Part shown: positions 13,144 to 21,451 of the stretch, piece by piece | Position numbering within the stretch: the first letter of the stretch is position 1 | How the letters are laid out: every line of letters starts with the position of its first letter | Source of the DNA: an uncultured Oscillospiraceae bacterium | GTDB lineage: Bacteria > Bacillota > Clostridia > Oscillospirales > Ruminococcaceae | Reading direction: 5' to 3' | NCBI GenBank assembly: GCA_900548355.1 | Contig: URKR01000026.1 | Span: 1-28,519 of the forward strand | Length of the DNA: 28,519 nt | Position numbers and translations under genes: made by a program | The notes under the pieces: model-generated | The model's database searches: none | Seen by the model: the letters and a program-made list of their open reading frames with translations, nothing else | What the model was told of the DNA's origin: nothing

Positions 13144-14724
13144 ATGCAGAATGATCTTTCTTCGCTGCTCGCGGTTTGCGGGCCGGTGGAGCGCTGCACG
13201 CTGCGGCTGCGCGCACTGTATGAATCCGCGGGCTACCGCAAGTTCCGCTGCGCCCGGTTTGAGGAATACGCCCTATACCAGCAGAACCAGAATTTTCTGC
13301 CGGATTCGCAGGTCATCACCTTCACCGACCTTGACGGCAAGCTGCGGGCCATCCGCCCCGATGTGACCCTTTCAATTGCGAAAAACGCCCAGCCCGCGCC
13401 CGGCGCCTGCCAGAAATATTATTACAATGAGCAGGTCTGCCGCCCCAGCCGCGAAAGCCATACTTTTGCCGAGATCAGCCAGATGGGGCTTGAGTGCATC
13501 GGCGCCGTGACGCCGGCCGAACAGGCCGAAGTGCTGCGGCTGGCCGCCGAGAGCCTCGATGAGCTTGGCCCGCGCGCGGTGCTGGAGCTTGGCCACATGG
13601 GCTATCTGACCGGCCTGCTTGATTTGCTCGGCGTGCCGGCCGGGGCGCGCCCGCGCATCCTTTCGCTCCTGCGGGACAAAAACGCCCATGAGCTGCGCGC
13701 CGCGGCAGCCGCAGCCGGCCTTGAGAAAGCCGGCGCCGACGCCCTGGCTGACCTGCTCAGCCTGCACGGGCCGTTCGGCATGGTGCTGGCCGCCGCCCGC
13801 ACCCGCCCCGGCAACGAAGCGATGCGGCAGGCGCTTGACGAACTGCAGGCGCTGCAGAACGAACTTGGCGAAGCCGGCCGCGGCGCGCAGCTGGATTTGA
13901 GCCTGGCCGGCGATATGGACTATTACAACGGCCTTGTGTTCAGCGGGTACCTGGCCGGCGCGCCGCGGGCGGTGCTTAAAGGCGGCCGGTACGACCTGCT
14001 GGCCCGCCGGTTCACCCCGGGGGCCTGCGCGCTGGGGTTTGCGCTGTACTTAAACGAACTGGAACGGCTGGATACCGCCCCCGCCGCCCCGGCCGATACC
14101 TGGCTGAACATCGCGCTGCCCAAAGGCCGGCTGGGCGATAAAGCCTACGGCCTGCTGGCCGGCGCCGGCTACGGCGCCGAAGAAGATTACAACGCCACCC
14201 GCAAGCTGGTTGTGGAAAACCCGGCCGCCCGGGTGCGGTACTTTCTTGTCAAACCGAGTGACGTCGCGATTTATGTCGAGCACGGCGCGGCCGATATCGG
14301 GCTTGTCGGCAAGGATATCCTGGTCGAATCGGGGGCCGATGTCTACGAGCTGCTCGACACCGGCCTTGGCCGCTGCCGGATGTGCGTGGCCGGCCCGAAG
14401 GCTTTCATCGACGATGAGAGCCGCGCGCTGCGGGTGGCCACCAAGTTCACCCGCATTGCCCGCCGCCACTTTGAAGCGCGCGGGCGGGAGATCGACATCA
14501 TCCAGCTCAACGGCTCGATCGAGCTGGCCCCGATCCTCGGCCTTTCCGACGTGATTGTCGATATTGTTGAGACCGGCACGACATTGCGGGAGAACGACCT
14601 CGCCGTGCTCGAAGAATTCATGCCGATCTCGGCCCGGCTCATCGCCAACCGGGCGAGCTACAAGTTCAAACACAGCCAGATTTTGACCCTGGTCGATAAG
14701 ATGAAGGAGGCGCTGCAAGCATGA
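13144..14724 (+). CDS. hisZG: HisZ-HisG fusion: ATP phosphoribosyltransferase with fused regulatory subunit
   Basis: A 526-residue protein that joins both parts of the short-form ATP phosphoribosyltransferase, the first enzyme of histidine synthesis (ATP + PRPP to phosphoribosyl-ATP). Residues about 1-315 are HisZ, a histidyl-tRNA-synthetase-like regulatory domain (FLPDSQVITFTDLDGKLRAIRPDVT, DMDYYNGLVFSGY, GGRYD). Residues about 320-526 are short HisG (NIALPKGRLGDKAYGLL, the GLVGKDIL block, DVIVDIVETGTTLREN). Most bacteria encode these as separate chains. The start at 13144 is chosen because GAGG lies 7 nt upstream. The end overlaps hisD by ATGA. It heads the his operon. No clear promoter was seen in the roughly 85 nt after the upstream terminator. 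Confidence 0.95.
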   Translation: MQNDLSSLLAVCGPVERCTLRLRALYESAGYRKFRCARFEEYALYQQNQNFLPDSQVITFTDLDGKLRAIRPDVTLSIAKNAQPAPGACQKYYYNEQVCRPSRESHTFAEISQMGLECIGAVTPAEQAEVLRLAAESLDELGPRAVLELGHMGYLTGLLDLLGVPAGARPRILSLLRDKNAHELRAAAAAAGLEKAGADALADLLSLHGPFGMVLAAARTRPGNEAMRQALDELQALQNELGEAGRGAQLDLSLAGDMDYYNGLVFSGYLAGAPRAVLKGGRYDLLARRFTPGACALGFALYLNELERLDTAPAAPADTWLNIALPKGRLGDKAYGLLAGAGYGAEEDYNATRKLVVENPAARVRYFLVKPSDVAIYVEHGAADIGLVGKDILVESGADVYELLDTGLGRCRMCVAGPKAFIDDESRALRVATKFTRIARRHFEARGREIDIIQLNGSIELAPILGLSDVIVDIVETGTTLRENDLAVLEEFMPISARLIANRASYKFKHSQILTLVDKMKEALQA

Positions 14725-16004
14725 TCCGCATTCTCAACTTTGATTCGGTCGCGCCGGAGGAAATCCTCAACCGAGATATCCGGGCCGAGGCCGATGTTGA
14801 ATCGGTCGTCGATGCCATCATCGCCGACGTGCGCGCACGGGGCGACGAAGCACTGCGCGACTACGCCAAGAAGTTTGACCGCGCCGAGCTCGGCGACCTG
14901 CTTGTCTCCCAGGCCGAGATCGAGGAAGCCTTCGCCGCCGTCGGGGAGGATTTCATCCAAACGCTGCGGATGGCAGCCGCCAACATCCGGCATTTCCACG
15001 AGCACCAGGTCCACAAGGACTTCGTCGTCACCGACACCCCCGGCGTGCTGCTGGGCCAGAAGTACACCCCGATCGAACGGGCCGGCGTCTATGTGCCGGG
15101 CGGCACGGCGGCCTACCCTTCAACGGTGCTGATGGACGTGATCCCCGCGAAGGTCGCCGGCGTCAAGGAGATTGTGATGACCACCCCCGCCGGCCCCGAC
15201 GGCAAGGTAAACCCGAACATCCTCGCCGCGGCGGCGGTGGCAGGCATCGACCGCATCGTCAAAACCGGCGGCGCACAGGCTGTCGCCGCGCTGGCCTACG
15301 GCACCGAAAGCGTGCCGGCCGTCGATAAAATCGTCGGCCCCGGCAACATCTATGTCGCGACGGCCAAGCGCAAGGTCTTTGGCAAAGTCGGCATCGATAT
15401 GATCGCCGGGCCTTCCGAGATTCTCGTGCTGGCCGACGGCGGCGCGAACCCCGCCTGGGTCGCGGCCGACCTTTTGAGCCAGGCCGAGCACGACAAGCTC
15501 GCGACGCCGGTGCTTGTGACCGACAGCGAAGCTTTGGCCGAGGCCGTGCAGGCCGAGCTTGAGCGGCAGATTCCGCTTTTGCCCCGCGCCGCGATCGCGC
15601 GGGAGAGCGTCGATACCAACGGCAAGATTGTCGTGACCGACGATCTCGCCAAGGCGATCGAGGCCGCGAACCTCATCGCGCCGGAACACCTCGAAATCTG
15701 CACCGAAGACCCGTTCGCGGTGCTGGGTTCGATCAAGAACGCCGGCAGCATCTTTTTGGGCCGCAACGTGCCCGAAGCGCTCGGCGATTACTTTGCCGGG
15801 CCGAACCACACGCTGCCGACCTCCGGCACGGCAAGGTTCTCAAGCCCCTTGGGGGTTGACGATTTTGTCAAGAAATCGAGCTTTATCTATTATACCAAAG
15901 ACGCCCTCGGCGCCGTGCAGGGCCGCATCGCCGATTTTGCCGAACGCGAAGGCCTGCACGCCCACGCGAAGAGCGTGACGATCCGGTTTGAGGATGAAAA
16001 ATAA
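14721..16004 (+). CDS. hisD: Histidinol dehydrogenase
   Basis: A 427-residue zinc- and NAD-dependent enzyme that oxidises L-histidinol to L-histidine in the last two steps of the pathway. It is full length for the family. Visible blocks are YVPGGTAAYPSTVLMDVIPA, KTGGAQAVAALAYGTESVP, VGPGNIYVATAKR, GIDMIAGPSEI and LIAPEHLEI, the last carrying the catalytic Glu-His pair; GPNHTLPTSGTARF is near the C-terminus. It starts inside the end of hisZG (ATGA overlap). Its own 3' end overlaps the start of a degraded transposase ORF, so an insertion landed exactly at the end of hisD without damaging it. Confidence 0.97.
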   Translation: MIRILNFDSVAPEEILNRDIRAEADVESVVDAIIADVRARGDEALRDYAKKFDRAELGDLLVSQAEIEEAFAAVGEDFIQTLRMAAANIRHFHEHQVHKDFVVTDTPGVLLGQKYTPIERAGVYVPGGTAAYPSTVLMDVIPAKVAGVKEIVMTTPAGPDGKVNPNILAAAAVAGIDRIVKTGGAQAVAALAYGTESVPAVDKIVGPGNIYVATAKRKVFGKVGIDMIAGPSEILVLADGGANPAWVAADLLSQAEHDKLATPVLVTDSEALAEAVQAELERQIPLLPRAAIARESVDTNGKIVVTDDLAKAIEAANLIAPEHLEICTEDPFAVLGSIKNAGSIFLGRNVPEALGDYFAGPNHTLPTSGTARFSSPLGVDDFVKKSSFIYYTKDALGAVQGRIADFAEREGLHAHAKSVTIRFEDEK

Positions 16005-16393
16005 ACCCGATCGACATCCCAACCGGCTGTCTCGTTTCGATTACAGCCAGAACGGCGGGTATTTCCTGACCCTCTGCGCGAAGGATCGTCAACCTTTGTT
16101 TGGGCACTTTCCCAATGCCTGCGTAGGGGGCGGCGTCCTCGACGCCCCCTACGAATTCTGTGGGAAACGCGCGGGCCAACCAGATCGTGCCGGCCTTCGT
16201 TTCCACCTTCAAGCGGCTGACCAATCGGCAGGCGAACGCCTCTTTGTGGCAGCGCGGTTATCATGACCACATCATCCGCAACGAGGCGGACTATCAACGA
16301 ATCTGGCGCTATATAGAGGGCAACCCGGCGCGCTGGCAGGAGGATTGCCTGTATATTGCCGACGTTACAAACCAAATTGGGAGGCAACCATGA
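15994..16393 (+). pseudogene. REP-associated tyrosine transposase (RAYT, IS200-like Y1 family) remnant
   Basis: Two pieces of a RAYT lie between hisD and hisC in different frames. The N-terminal piece (from 15994) reads NRLSRFDYSQNGGYFLTLC then AKDRQPLFGHF. The C-terminal piece (from about 16160, another frame) reads PAFVSTFKRLTNRQANASLW then QRGYHDHIIRNEADYQRIWRYIEGNP. The central part with the HUH metal site (usually MPNHxH) is missing, and a REP hairpin (16122-16153) sits at the break. The enzyme cannot be active. The first codons overlap the hisD stop, and the last codon overlaps the hisC ATG and contains its ribosome site, so the remnant is tightly spliced into the operon. Confidence 0.85.
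16122..16153. repeat. REP-like hairpin inside the RAYT remnant
   Basis: CGTAGGGGGCG (16122-16132) and CGCCCCCTACG (16143-16153) are perfect 11-bp inverted repeats, and GCGTC/GACGC can pair within. The arm has the same GTAGGGG core as the clusters at 11.2 and 21.3 kb. No T tract follows, so it should not terminate his transcription. Confidence 0.85.
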
Positions 16394-17475
16394 GCCGATT
16401 TTTTACCCCGGCGCTGGCGGCGCTGGAGCCGTATACCCCCGGCGAGCAGCTTGCGCGGCCTGACCTTGTCAAGCTCAACGCGAACGAGAACCCCTATCCC
16501 CCGGCCCCCGGCGTCGCCGCCGCGGTGGCGGATACCGTGGCCGGGCTGCGGCTGTACTCCGACCTGCGGCAGACAAAGCTCGTCTCGGCCATCGCCGCGC
16601 GCTGCGGCGTGCCCGAAGATTGGGTGCTCTGCGGCAACGGCAGCGACGAAAACCTGCTGCTCGCGATCCGGGCGTTCTGCGATGAGAGCACCCCGCTCGC
16701 TTTCGCCGATATTACCTACAGCTTCTACCCCGTTTTGTGCAACCTGCTCGGCGTGCCGGCCCGGGTGCTGCCGCTGCGGGAGGATTTCACAATCGACCTT
16801 TCCGCCTACCATCGCCTTGGCTGCACGATCGTAATCGCGAACCCCAACGCGCCGACGAGCCTGCTGGCCCCGGTTGCGGAGATTGAGGACGTTGTGCGCA
16901 CAAACCCCGACCACATTGTGATTGTGGACGAGGCGTATGTCGATTTTGCCGGGCCGGGGGCATCCTGCCTGCCGCTTGTGCAAAAATACGACAACCTGCT
17001 CGTTGTGCGCACCTTTTCCAAATCGCGCAGCCTGGCCGGGGCGCGGCTCGGGTTTTGCATCGGGCAGCCGGGGCTGATCGCCGATATGAACCGGGTCAAG
17101 TTCAGCTACAGCCCCTACAACATCAATGCGATGAGCGAGGCCGCCGGCGCCGCCGCGATGGCCGACGAGGCGTATTTTGAAAAGACCGTCGCGGCCATCT
17201 GCGAAACCCGGGCCGAAACGGCGGCCGAACTGCGCCGCCGCGGGTTCACGGTGCTCGATTCGGCGACGAATTTCCTCTTTGCCCGCACGCCGCGCCGCCC
17301 GGGCGGGGCGCTCTGCGCCGCCCTGCGCGACCGCGGCGTCCTGATCCGCCATTTCGACGCCCCCCGCATCGCCGATTGGGTGCGCATCTCGATCGGCACC
17401 CCCGCCCAGATGCAGCGGTTGTTTGACGAGATGGATGCGGTGATGGGTTCACACACAAAGGAGGTCTTGCAATGA
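16390..17475 (+). CDS. hisC: Histidinol-phosphate aminotransferase
   Basis: A 361-residue PLP-dependent class II aminotransferase that converts imidazole-acetol phosphate and glutamate to histidinol phosphate. The opening VKLNANENPYPP is typical of HisC. The PLP lysine is K211 in RTFSKSRSLAGARLGF. Other blocks are CGNGSDENL, IANPNAPTS, IVDEAYVDF and WVRISIGT. The ATG at 16390 has GGGAGG 5 nt upstream, and that ribosome site lies inside the last codons of the RAYT remnant. The gene overlaps hisH by ATGA. In many related operons hisB follows hisC, but here hisH follows directly. Confidence 0.96.
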   Translation: MSRFFTPALAALEPYTPGEQLARPDLVKLNANENPYPPAPGVAAAVADTVAGLRLYSDLRQTKLVSAIAARCGVPEDWVLCGNGSDENLLLAIRAFCDESTPLAFADITYSFYPVLCNLLGVPARVLPLREDFTIDLSAYHRLGCTIVIANPNAPTSLLAPVAEIEDVVRTNPDHIVIVDEAYVDFAGPGASCLPLVQKYDNLLVVRTFSKSRSLAGARLGFCIGQPGLIADMNRVKFSYSPYNINAMSEAAGAAAMADEAYFEKTVAAICETRAETAAELRRRGFTVLDSATNFLFARTPRRPGGALCAALRDRGVLIRHFDAPRIADWVRISIGTPAQMQRLFDEMDAVMGSHTKEVLQ

Positions 17476-18089
17476 TTGCGATTGTGGATTATGGGGTGGG
17501 CAACCTGTTCAGCCTGGCTTCGAGCGTGCGGGCGCTGGGGGCCGAGGTCTGCGTGACCCGCCGGGCGGACGACCTGCGCGCGGCGAGCCACATTCTGCTG
17601 CCCGGCGTCGGCGCATTTGCCGATGCGATGGACAAGCTCACCGCCACCGGCCTGGTGCCGGTGCTGCGCGAAGAAACCGCCCACACCCCGCTGCTGGGCA
17701 TCTGCCTGGGGATGCAGCTGCTGTTTGACCACAGCCACGAATACGGCACGCACGACGGCCTCGGCCTGATCCCCGGCGAGGTCTGCCCGCTGGCCGACGA
17801 CCTGCAAGACCCGGCCCTGAAAGTGCCGCACATCGGCTGGAACGCGCTGCACCTTACCCCCGGCCGGGCCGACGACCCGCTGTTCCGCTACATCCGCGAC
17901 GGCGAATACGTCTACTACGTCCACAGCTACTACGCCAAACACTGCGATGCTTCGACGCTGGCGACCAGCGACTACAGCATCCCGGTGACCGGCGCGGTGC
18001 GGCGGGGCCTTGTGTACGGCACCCAGTTCCACCCCGAAAAATCCGGCGATACCGGCCTGCGGCTGCTGCGGGCCTTCTGCGAATTGTAA
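17472..18089 (+). CDS. hisH: Imidazole glycerol phosphate synthase, glutamine amidotransferase subunit
   Basis: A 205-residue class I glutamine amidotransferase that releases ammonia for HisF. The triad is present: Cys78 in GICLGMQLLF, and His187 and Glu189 in TQFHPEKSG. The N-terminus IVDYGVGNLFSL is characteristic. It forms the HisF-HisH heterodimer; hisF lies two genes downstream. The start overlaps the hisC stop, and hisA starts 13 nt after its end behind AAAGGAGGG. Confidence 0.97.
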   Translation: MIAIVDYGVGNLFSLASSVRALGAEVCVTRRADDLRAASHILLPGVGAFADAMDKLTATGLVPVLREETAHTPLLGICLGMQLLFDHSHEYGTHDGLGLIPGEVCPLADDLQDPALKVPHIGWNALHLTPGRADDPLFRYIRDGEYVYYVHSYYAKHCDASTLATSDYSIPVTGAVRRGLVYGTQFHPEKSGDTGLRLLRAFCEL

Positions 18090-18102
18090 AGGAGGGAAAG
18101 CG

Positions 18103-18819
18103 ATGAAACTTTTCCCTGCCATTGATCTGCGCGGCGGCCAGGCCGTGCGGCTGACCCAGGGCGATTATGACCGCATGACCGTCTATAACCCCGATCCGGC
18201 CGACCAGGCCCGCGCCTTTGCGGCGGCCGGCGCACATTACCTGCATGCCGTCGATCTGGACGGCGCGAAGGACGGCAGCACCGCGAACTTTTCCTCGATC
18301 CAGGCCATCACGGCGGCGTCCGACCTTTACGTCGAGGTCGGCGGCGGCATCCGGGATGAAGCGCGGATCGAAGCCTACCTTGCCCTCGGGGTGCGGCGGT
18401 GCATCCTTGGCACCGTGGCGGTGCGGGATTTCCCGTTTGCGGCCCGGATGGCCAAGCGTTACGGTGACAAAATCGCGGTCGGGGTGGATATGCGCGGCGG
18501 CAAGGTCGCGGTCAGCGGCTGGCTGGAGGATACCGGCGAGGACGGACTCGCCTTCTGCCGCCGCTGCGCCGAGGCCGGCGTGCAGTCGATCATCGCGACC
18601 GATATCTCCCGCGACGGCACGCTCGGCGGCACCAACCTTGAACTCTACCGCGCGCTGCTCAAAATTCCCGGCGTCGAGATCACGGCCTCGGGCGGGATTG
18701 CCAAAATTGAGGAGCTCGAAACGCTGGCCGGCATGGGCTGCCACGCCGCGATTCTCGGCAAGAGCCTCTACACCGGCGCGATCGATCTGGCCGAGGCCGT
18801 GCGCCGGTTCGACCCGTGA
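18103..18819 (+). CDS. hisA: ProFAR isomerase (HisA)
   Basis: A 238-residue (beta/alpha)8 barrel that isomerises ProFAR to PRFAR. The catalytic aspartates are visible in PAIDLRGGQAVRL (residues 5-17) and TDISRDGT. Phosphate-binding Gly-rich strands are VGGGIRDE and ITASGGIAK. The ATG at 18103 follows AAAGGAGGGAAAGCG, a strong ribosome site. It lies 28 nt before hisF. The length and motifs are normal, and there is no sign of the PriA-type dual enzyme. Confidence 0.96.
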   Translation: MKLFPAIDLRGGQAVRLTQGDYDRMTVYNPDPADQARAFAAAGAHYLHAVDLDGAKDGSTANFSSIQAITAASDLYVEVGGGIRDEARIEAYLALGVRRCILGTVAVRDFPFAARMAKRYGDKIAVGVDMRGGKVAVSGWLEDTGEDGLAFCRRCAEAGVQSIIATDISRDGTLGGTNLELYRALLKIPGVEITASGGIAKIEELETLAGMGCHAAILGKSLYTGAIDLAEAVRRFDP

Positions 18820-18847
18820 CCCCTTTTGCGAAACGGAGGAATGCCCC

Positions 18848-19606
18848 ATGATTACCAAGCGTATCATCCCCTGCCTCGACGTCAAAGACGGCCGGGTCGT
18901 CAAGGGGGTCAACTTTGAAGGCCTGCGCGACATGGCCGACCCGGTCGAGATGGCCCGCTACTACAACACGGCCGGCGCCGACGAGCTTGTGTTTTACGAC
19001 ATCACGGCTTCGGCCGAAGGGCGCGGGCTGTTCACCGACATCCTGCGCGCCGTCGCGAGCGAGATCTTCATCCCGCTGACCGTCGGCGGCGGCATCAACA
19101 CCCTTGAAGATTTTGACCGGGTGCTCAAATGCGGGGCGGACAAGGTCAGCGTCAACTCGGGCGCCATCCGCAACCCCGACCTGATCTCAGCCGCCGCCCA
19201 GCGCTACGGCAACCAGTGCGTTGTGCTCTCGGCCGATATCAAGCGGGTGGACGGCAAGTTCATGCTGTTTGCCAAGGGCGCGCGGGAGAACACCGGCCTC
19301 GACGCGCTCGACTGGCTCGAAGCCGGGGTGCGCCGCGGCGCGGGCGAGCTCGTCGTCAACTCGATCGATACCGACGGGGTCAAAAACGGGTTCGACCTCG
19401 AACTGCTCGACGCCGTCGCAGCCCGCTGCCCGGTGCCGATCATCGCTTCGGGCGGGGCCGGCAAAAAGGAAGATTTCGCCGAGCTGTTTCTGCACCACCC
19501 CGGCGTCGATGCGGGGCTTGCGGCTTCGATCTTCCATTCCAAGCAGCTTGAAATCCATGACCTCAAGACCTATCTGCGCGGCGTCGGGGTGGAAATGCGC
19601 CTGTAA
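18848..19606 (+). CDS. hisF: Imidazole glycerol phosphate synthase, cyclase subunit
   Basis: A 252-residue (beta/alpha)8 barrel that uses ammonia from HisH and PRFAR to make imidazole-glycerol phosphate and AICAR. Motifs are RIIPCLDVKDGRVVKG (catalytic Asp11), LTVGGGI, SADIKRVDGKF (second catalytic Asp), DTDGVKNGFD and IIASGGAGKKEDF. The ATG at 18848 follows ACGGAGG at about 8-nt spacing; an earlier ATG at 18841 is out of frame. A gap of 124 nt with its own promoter separates it from hisIE, so this may be the end of one transcription unit. Confidence 0.97.
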   Translation: MITKRIIPCLDVKDGRVVKGVNFEGLRDMADPVEMARYYNTAGADELVFYDITASAEGRGLFTDILRAVASEIFIPLTVGGGINTLEDFDRVLKCGADKVSVNSGAIRNPDLISAAAQRYGNQCVVLSADIKRVDGKFMLFAKGARENTGLDALDWLEAGVRRGAGELVVNSIDTDGVKNGFDLELLDAVAARCPVPIIASGGAGKKEDFAELFLHHPGVDAGLAASIFHSKQLEIHDLKTYLRGVGVEMRL

Positions 19607-19660
19607 GCCGCGCCGCCTGCGCCAATTTCGCATACCGGGGCTGTTTTGCCTTTGCCCCCC

Positions 19661-19689
19661 TTGCATTTCCCCGCAAACTGCGGTACACT
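19661..19689 (+). promoter_or_regulatory. Internal promoter before hisIE
   Basis: TTGCAT (19661-19666) and TACACT (19684-19689) are spaced 17 nt. This lets hisIE and the phosphatase be transcribed apart from the upstream his genes. No terminator was seen after hisF, so read-through is also likely. Confidence 0.7.
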
Positions 19690-19730
19690 AAAAGTATCTC
19701 ATTTTTTCTGCCAGTCAGGAGATTATTTGT

Positions 19731-20387
19731 ATGGAATTTGCCGAAAACGCCAAGCCCCTTCGCTTTGATGCGCACGGGCTGATCCCGGCCATTGTGCAGG
19801 ATCATTATACCAAGGAAGTGCTGACCCTCGCCTACATGAACGCCGAAACCCTCGCGCTGACAATTGCCGAGGGCCGCACGGTTTTCTGGAGCCGCAGCCG
19901 GCAGGAGATCTGGCGCAAGGGCGAAACTTCCGGCAATGTGCAGCGTGTCGTTTCGATCACCGCCGACTGTGACAAGGACGCCCTTGTCGTCGAGGTGATC
20001 AAGGAAGGCCCGGCCTGCCACACCGGGGCCGAGAGCTGCTTTTTCCACCCGGTCTATGTCTCGGACGAACTCAAGCAGTTCACCTGGGAAGGGCTCTATG
20101 CCCTGATTGAAGGCCGCAAGCAGGACCCCAAGGAGGGCAGCTACACAAGCTACCTGTTTGACAAGGGGCTTGAAAAGATCCTCAAAAAAGTCGGCGAGGA
20201 GAGCACCGAGGTCATCATCGCCGGCGCCAAGCGCGACAAGGAGGAAACCATCTTCGAGATCAGCGACCTGGCCTACCATGTGCTGGTGCTGATGATCGAG
20301 CTGGGGATCTCGGTAACCGACATCACGAAGGAGCTGGAAAAGCGCCATGTGGTGGACCACAAAGTAAAACAGGAGAGGATGCAGTAA
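19731..20387 (+). CDS. hisIE: Bifunctional phosphoribosyl-AMP cyclohydrolase / phosphoribosyl-ATP pyrophosphatase
   Basis: A 218-residue fusion that performs the second and third steps of histidine synthesis. The HisI domain (about 1-112) shows [33 protein letters not shown], the metal-binding TADCDKDAL and [12 protein letters not shown]. The HisE domain (about 113-215) shows [19 protein letters not shown] then [16 protein letters not shown] residues and [13 protein letters not shown]. Both active sites look intact. The ATG follows CAGGAG with 10-nt spacing. The phosphatase gene starts one nucleotide after its stop codon. Confidence 0.96.
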   Translation: MEFAENAKPLRFDAHGLIPAIVQDHYTKEVLTLAYMNAETLALTIAEGRTVFWSRSRQEIWRKGETSGNVQRVVSITADCDKDALVVEVIKEGPACHTGAESCFFHPVYVSDELKQFTWEGLYALIEGRKQDPKEGSYTSYLFDKGLEKILKKVGEESTEVIIAGAKRDKEETIFEISDLAYHVLVLMIELGISVTDITKELEKRHVVDHKVKQERMQ

Positions 20388-20388
20388 A

Positions 20389-21216
20389 ATGGCGGGCGAA
20401 TACAAGCTGAGTTCGGTGCATGTACACTCGAAACTCTGTGACGGCAAAAACACCCTGGACGAACTGGCGGTGACGGCCTGGCGCGCCGGTCTGCGCACGC
20501 TGGGCTTTTCCGGCCACAGCCACACCCCCTGTGACATTGAATACTGCATGACCAAGAGCCGCACCGCGCTTTATAAAGCGCAGGTCGCGAAGCTCAAGGA
20601 GCGGTATGCCGGCAAGCTCGATATCCTCTGCGGGCTCGAATGGGATCTTTTCTCGGACGACGACCCCGCCGCCTATGATTATTGCATCGGCAGCGTGCAC
20701 TATGTCGTCGGCCCGAAAACCGGCACCTACTATGAGATCGATTTCCGCGAGAGCGATCTGGCCAACTGCATCCGGTACGACTTTGACGGCGACGGCCTGG
20801 CCGTGGTCGAAGCGTACTTTGCAAACGTCGCGAAGGTGGCCGCGAAAAAGCCGACCATCCTTGGCCATCTTGACCTGATTAAAAAGATCAACGCCGGCAA
20901 CAAGTTCTTTGATGAATCGAGCCCGCGGTATGCGGCCGCGGCGGCCGGCGCGCTTGAGGCAGCCGCCGAAAACGGCTGCGTGCTGGAGGTCAACTCCTCC
21001 GGCATCTACCGCGGCTACCGGGAGGATTTCTTCCCCGGCGACGCGCTGCTGGCCCAGTGGCGCGCGATGGACGGCGAGGTCGTCATCACGGCCGACGCGC
21101 ACGAGGCCAAGGCCCTGACCTTCGGCTACGACGAAGCCGCCGCCAAGCTCAAAGCCCTCGGCTTCGACCATGTCCAGGTGCTGGGCAAGGATGGGTTTGC
21201 GGCTTGTGCGCTGTAA
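20389..21216 (+). CDS. PHP-domain histidinol-phosphatase
   Basis: A 275-residue PHP-family phosphoesterase, the HisJ/HisK type that removes phosphate from histidinol phosphate just before HisD acts. Metal ligands are visible in SVHVHSKLCDG (residues 9-19), FSGHSHTP (near 43), CGLEWDLF, GSVHYVV, GHLDLIKK and TADAHEAK. Its position at the end of the his operon and the lack of a HAD-type HisN support the role. It starts 1 nt after hisIE, with a GGAGAGG ribosome site in the hisIE tail. A strong terminator follows at 21254. Confidence 0.92.
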   Translation: MAGEYKLSSVHVHSKLCDGKNTLDELAVTAWRAGLRTLGFSGHSHTPCDIEYCMTKSRTALYKAQVAKLKERYAGKLDILCGLEWDLFSDDDPAAYDYCIGSVHYVVGPKTGTYYEIDFRESDLANCIRYDFDGDGLAVVEAYFANVAKVAAKKPTILGHLDLIKKINAGNKFFDESSPRYAAAAAGALEAAAENGCVLEVNSSGIYRGYREDFFPGDALLAQWRAMDGEVVITADAHEAKALTFGYDEAAAKLKALGFDHVQVLGKDGFAACAL

Positions 21217-21253
21217 AGGGCAGCGGCCAGAATTTCAACAGAATCAACAAAAC

Positions 21254-21291
21254 CGCTTCACCCGAAGGATGGGTGAAGCGTTTTTGTTTTT
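21254..21291 (+). terminator. Terminator of the his operon
   Basis: A perfect 10-bp stem CGCTTCACCC/GGGTGAAGCG with a 7-nt loop is followed by TTTTTGTTTTT. It lies 38 nt after the phosphatase stop codon. Confidence 0.95.
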
Positions 21292-21321
21292 GGTGTTTGG
21301 CTGTGTTTTATTGGGGTCCTT

Positions 21322-21390
21322 GTAGGGGCGGCCATTGGCAGCCCGCGGGTGGCGGGGTAAGTCCCCCCGGCGGGCAATGCCCGCCCCTAC
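21322..21390. repeat. REP-like palindromic element
   Basis: The outer arms GTAGGGGCGG (21322-21331) and CCGCCCCTAC (21381-21390) are perfect 10-bp inverted repeats. A nested hairpin GGCGGGCAATGCCCGCC lies at about 21369-21385. It has the same family arm as 11082-11396 and 16122-16153. It lies between the convergent his operon and trxB-like gene. Confidence 0.85.
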
Positions 21391-21391
21391 G

Positions 21392-21443
21392 TTTTTTGAG
21401 GCGGCATTGCCCGCCGATCCACCGCAATTCCTAATTCCTAACT
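21392..21443 (-). repeat. Second repeat family, copy B
   Basis: Read on the minus strand it is GAGTTAGGAATTAGG, then AATTGCGGTGGATCGGCGGG, a hairpin and GCCTCAAAAAA. It matches copy A (11131-11173) in order and sequence. It directly abuts the REP element, and its AT-rich end lies about 9 nt after the stop of the trxB-like gene. Confidence 0.75.
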
Positions 21444-21451
21444 CGAAAGGT

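Noticed and set aside
20389..21216. DNA polymerase PHP domain or general phosphoesterase
   Set aside because: The length of 275 residues, the absence of polymerase domains and the position at the end of the his operon favour histidinol-phosphatase.
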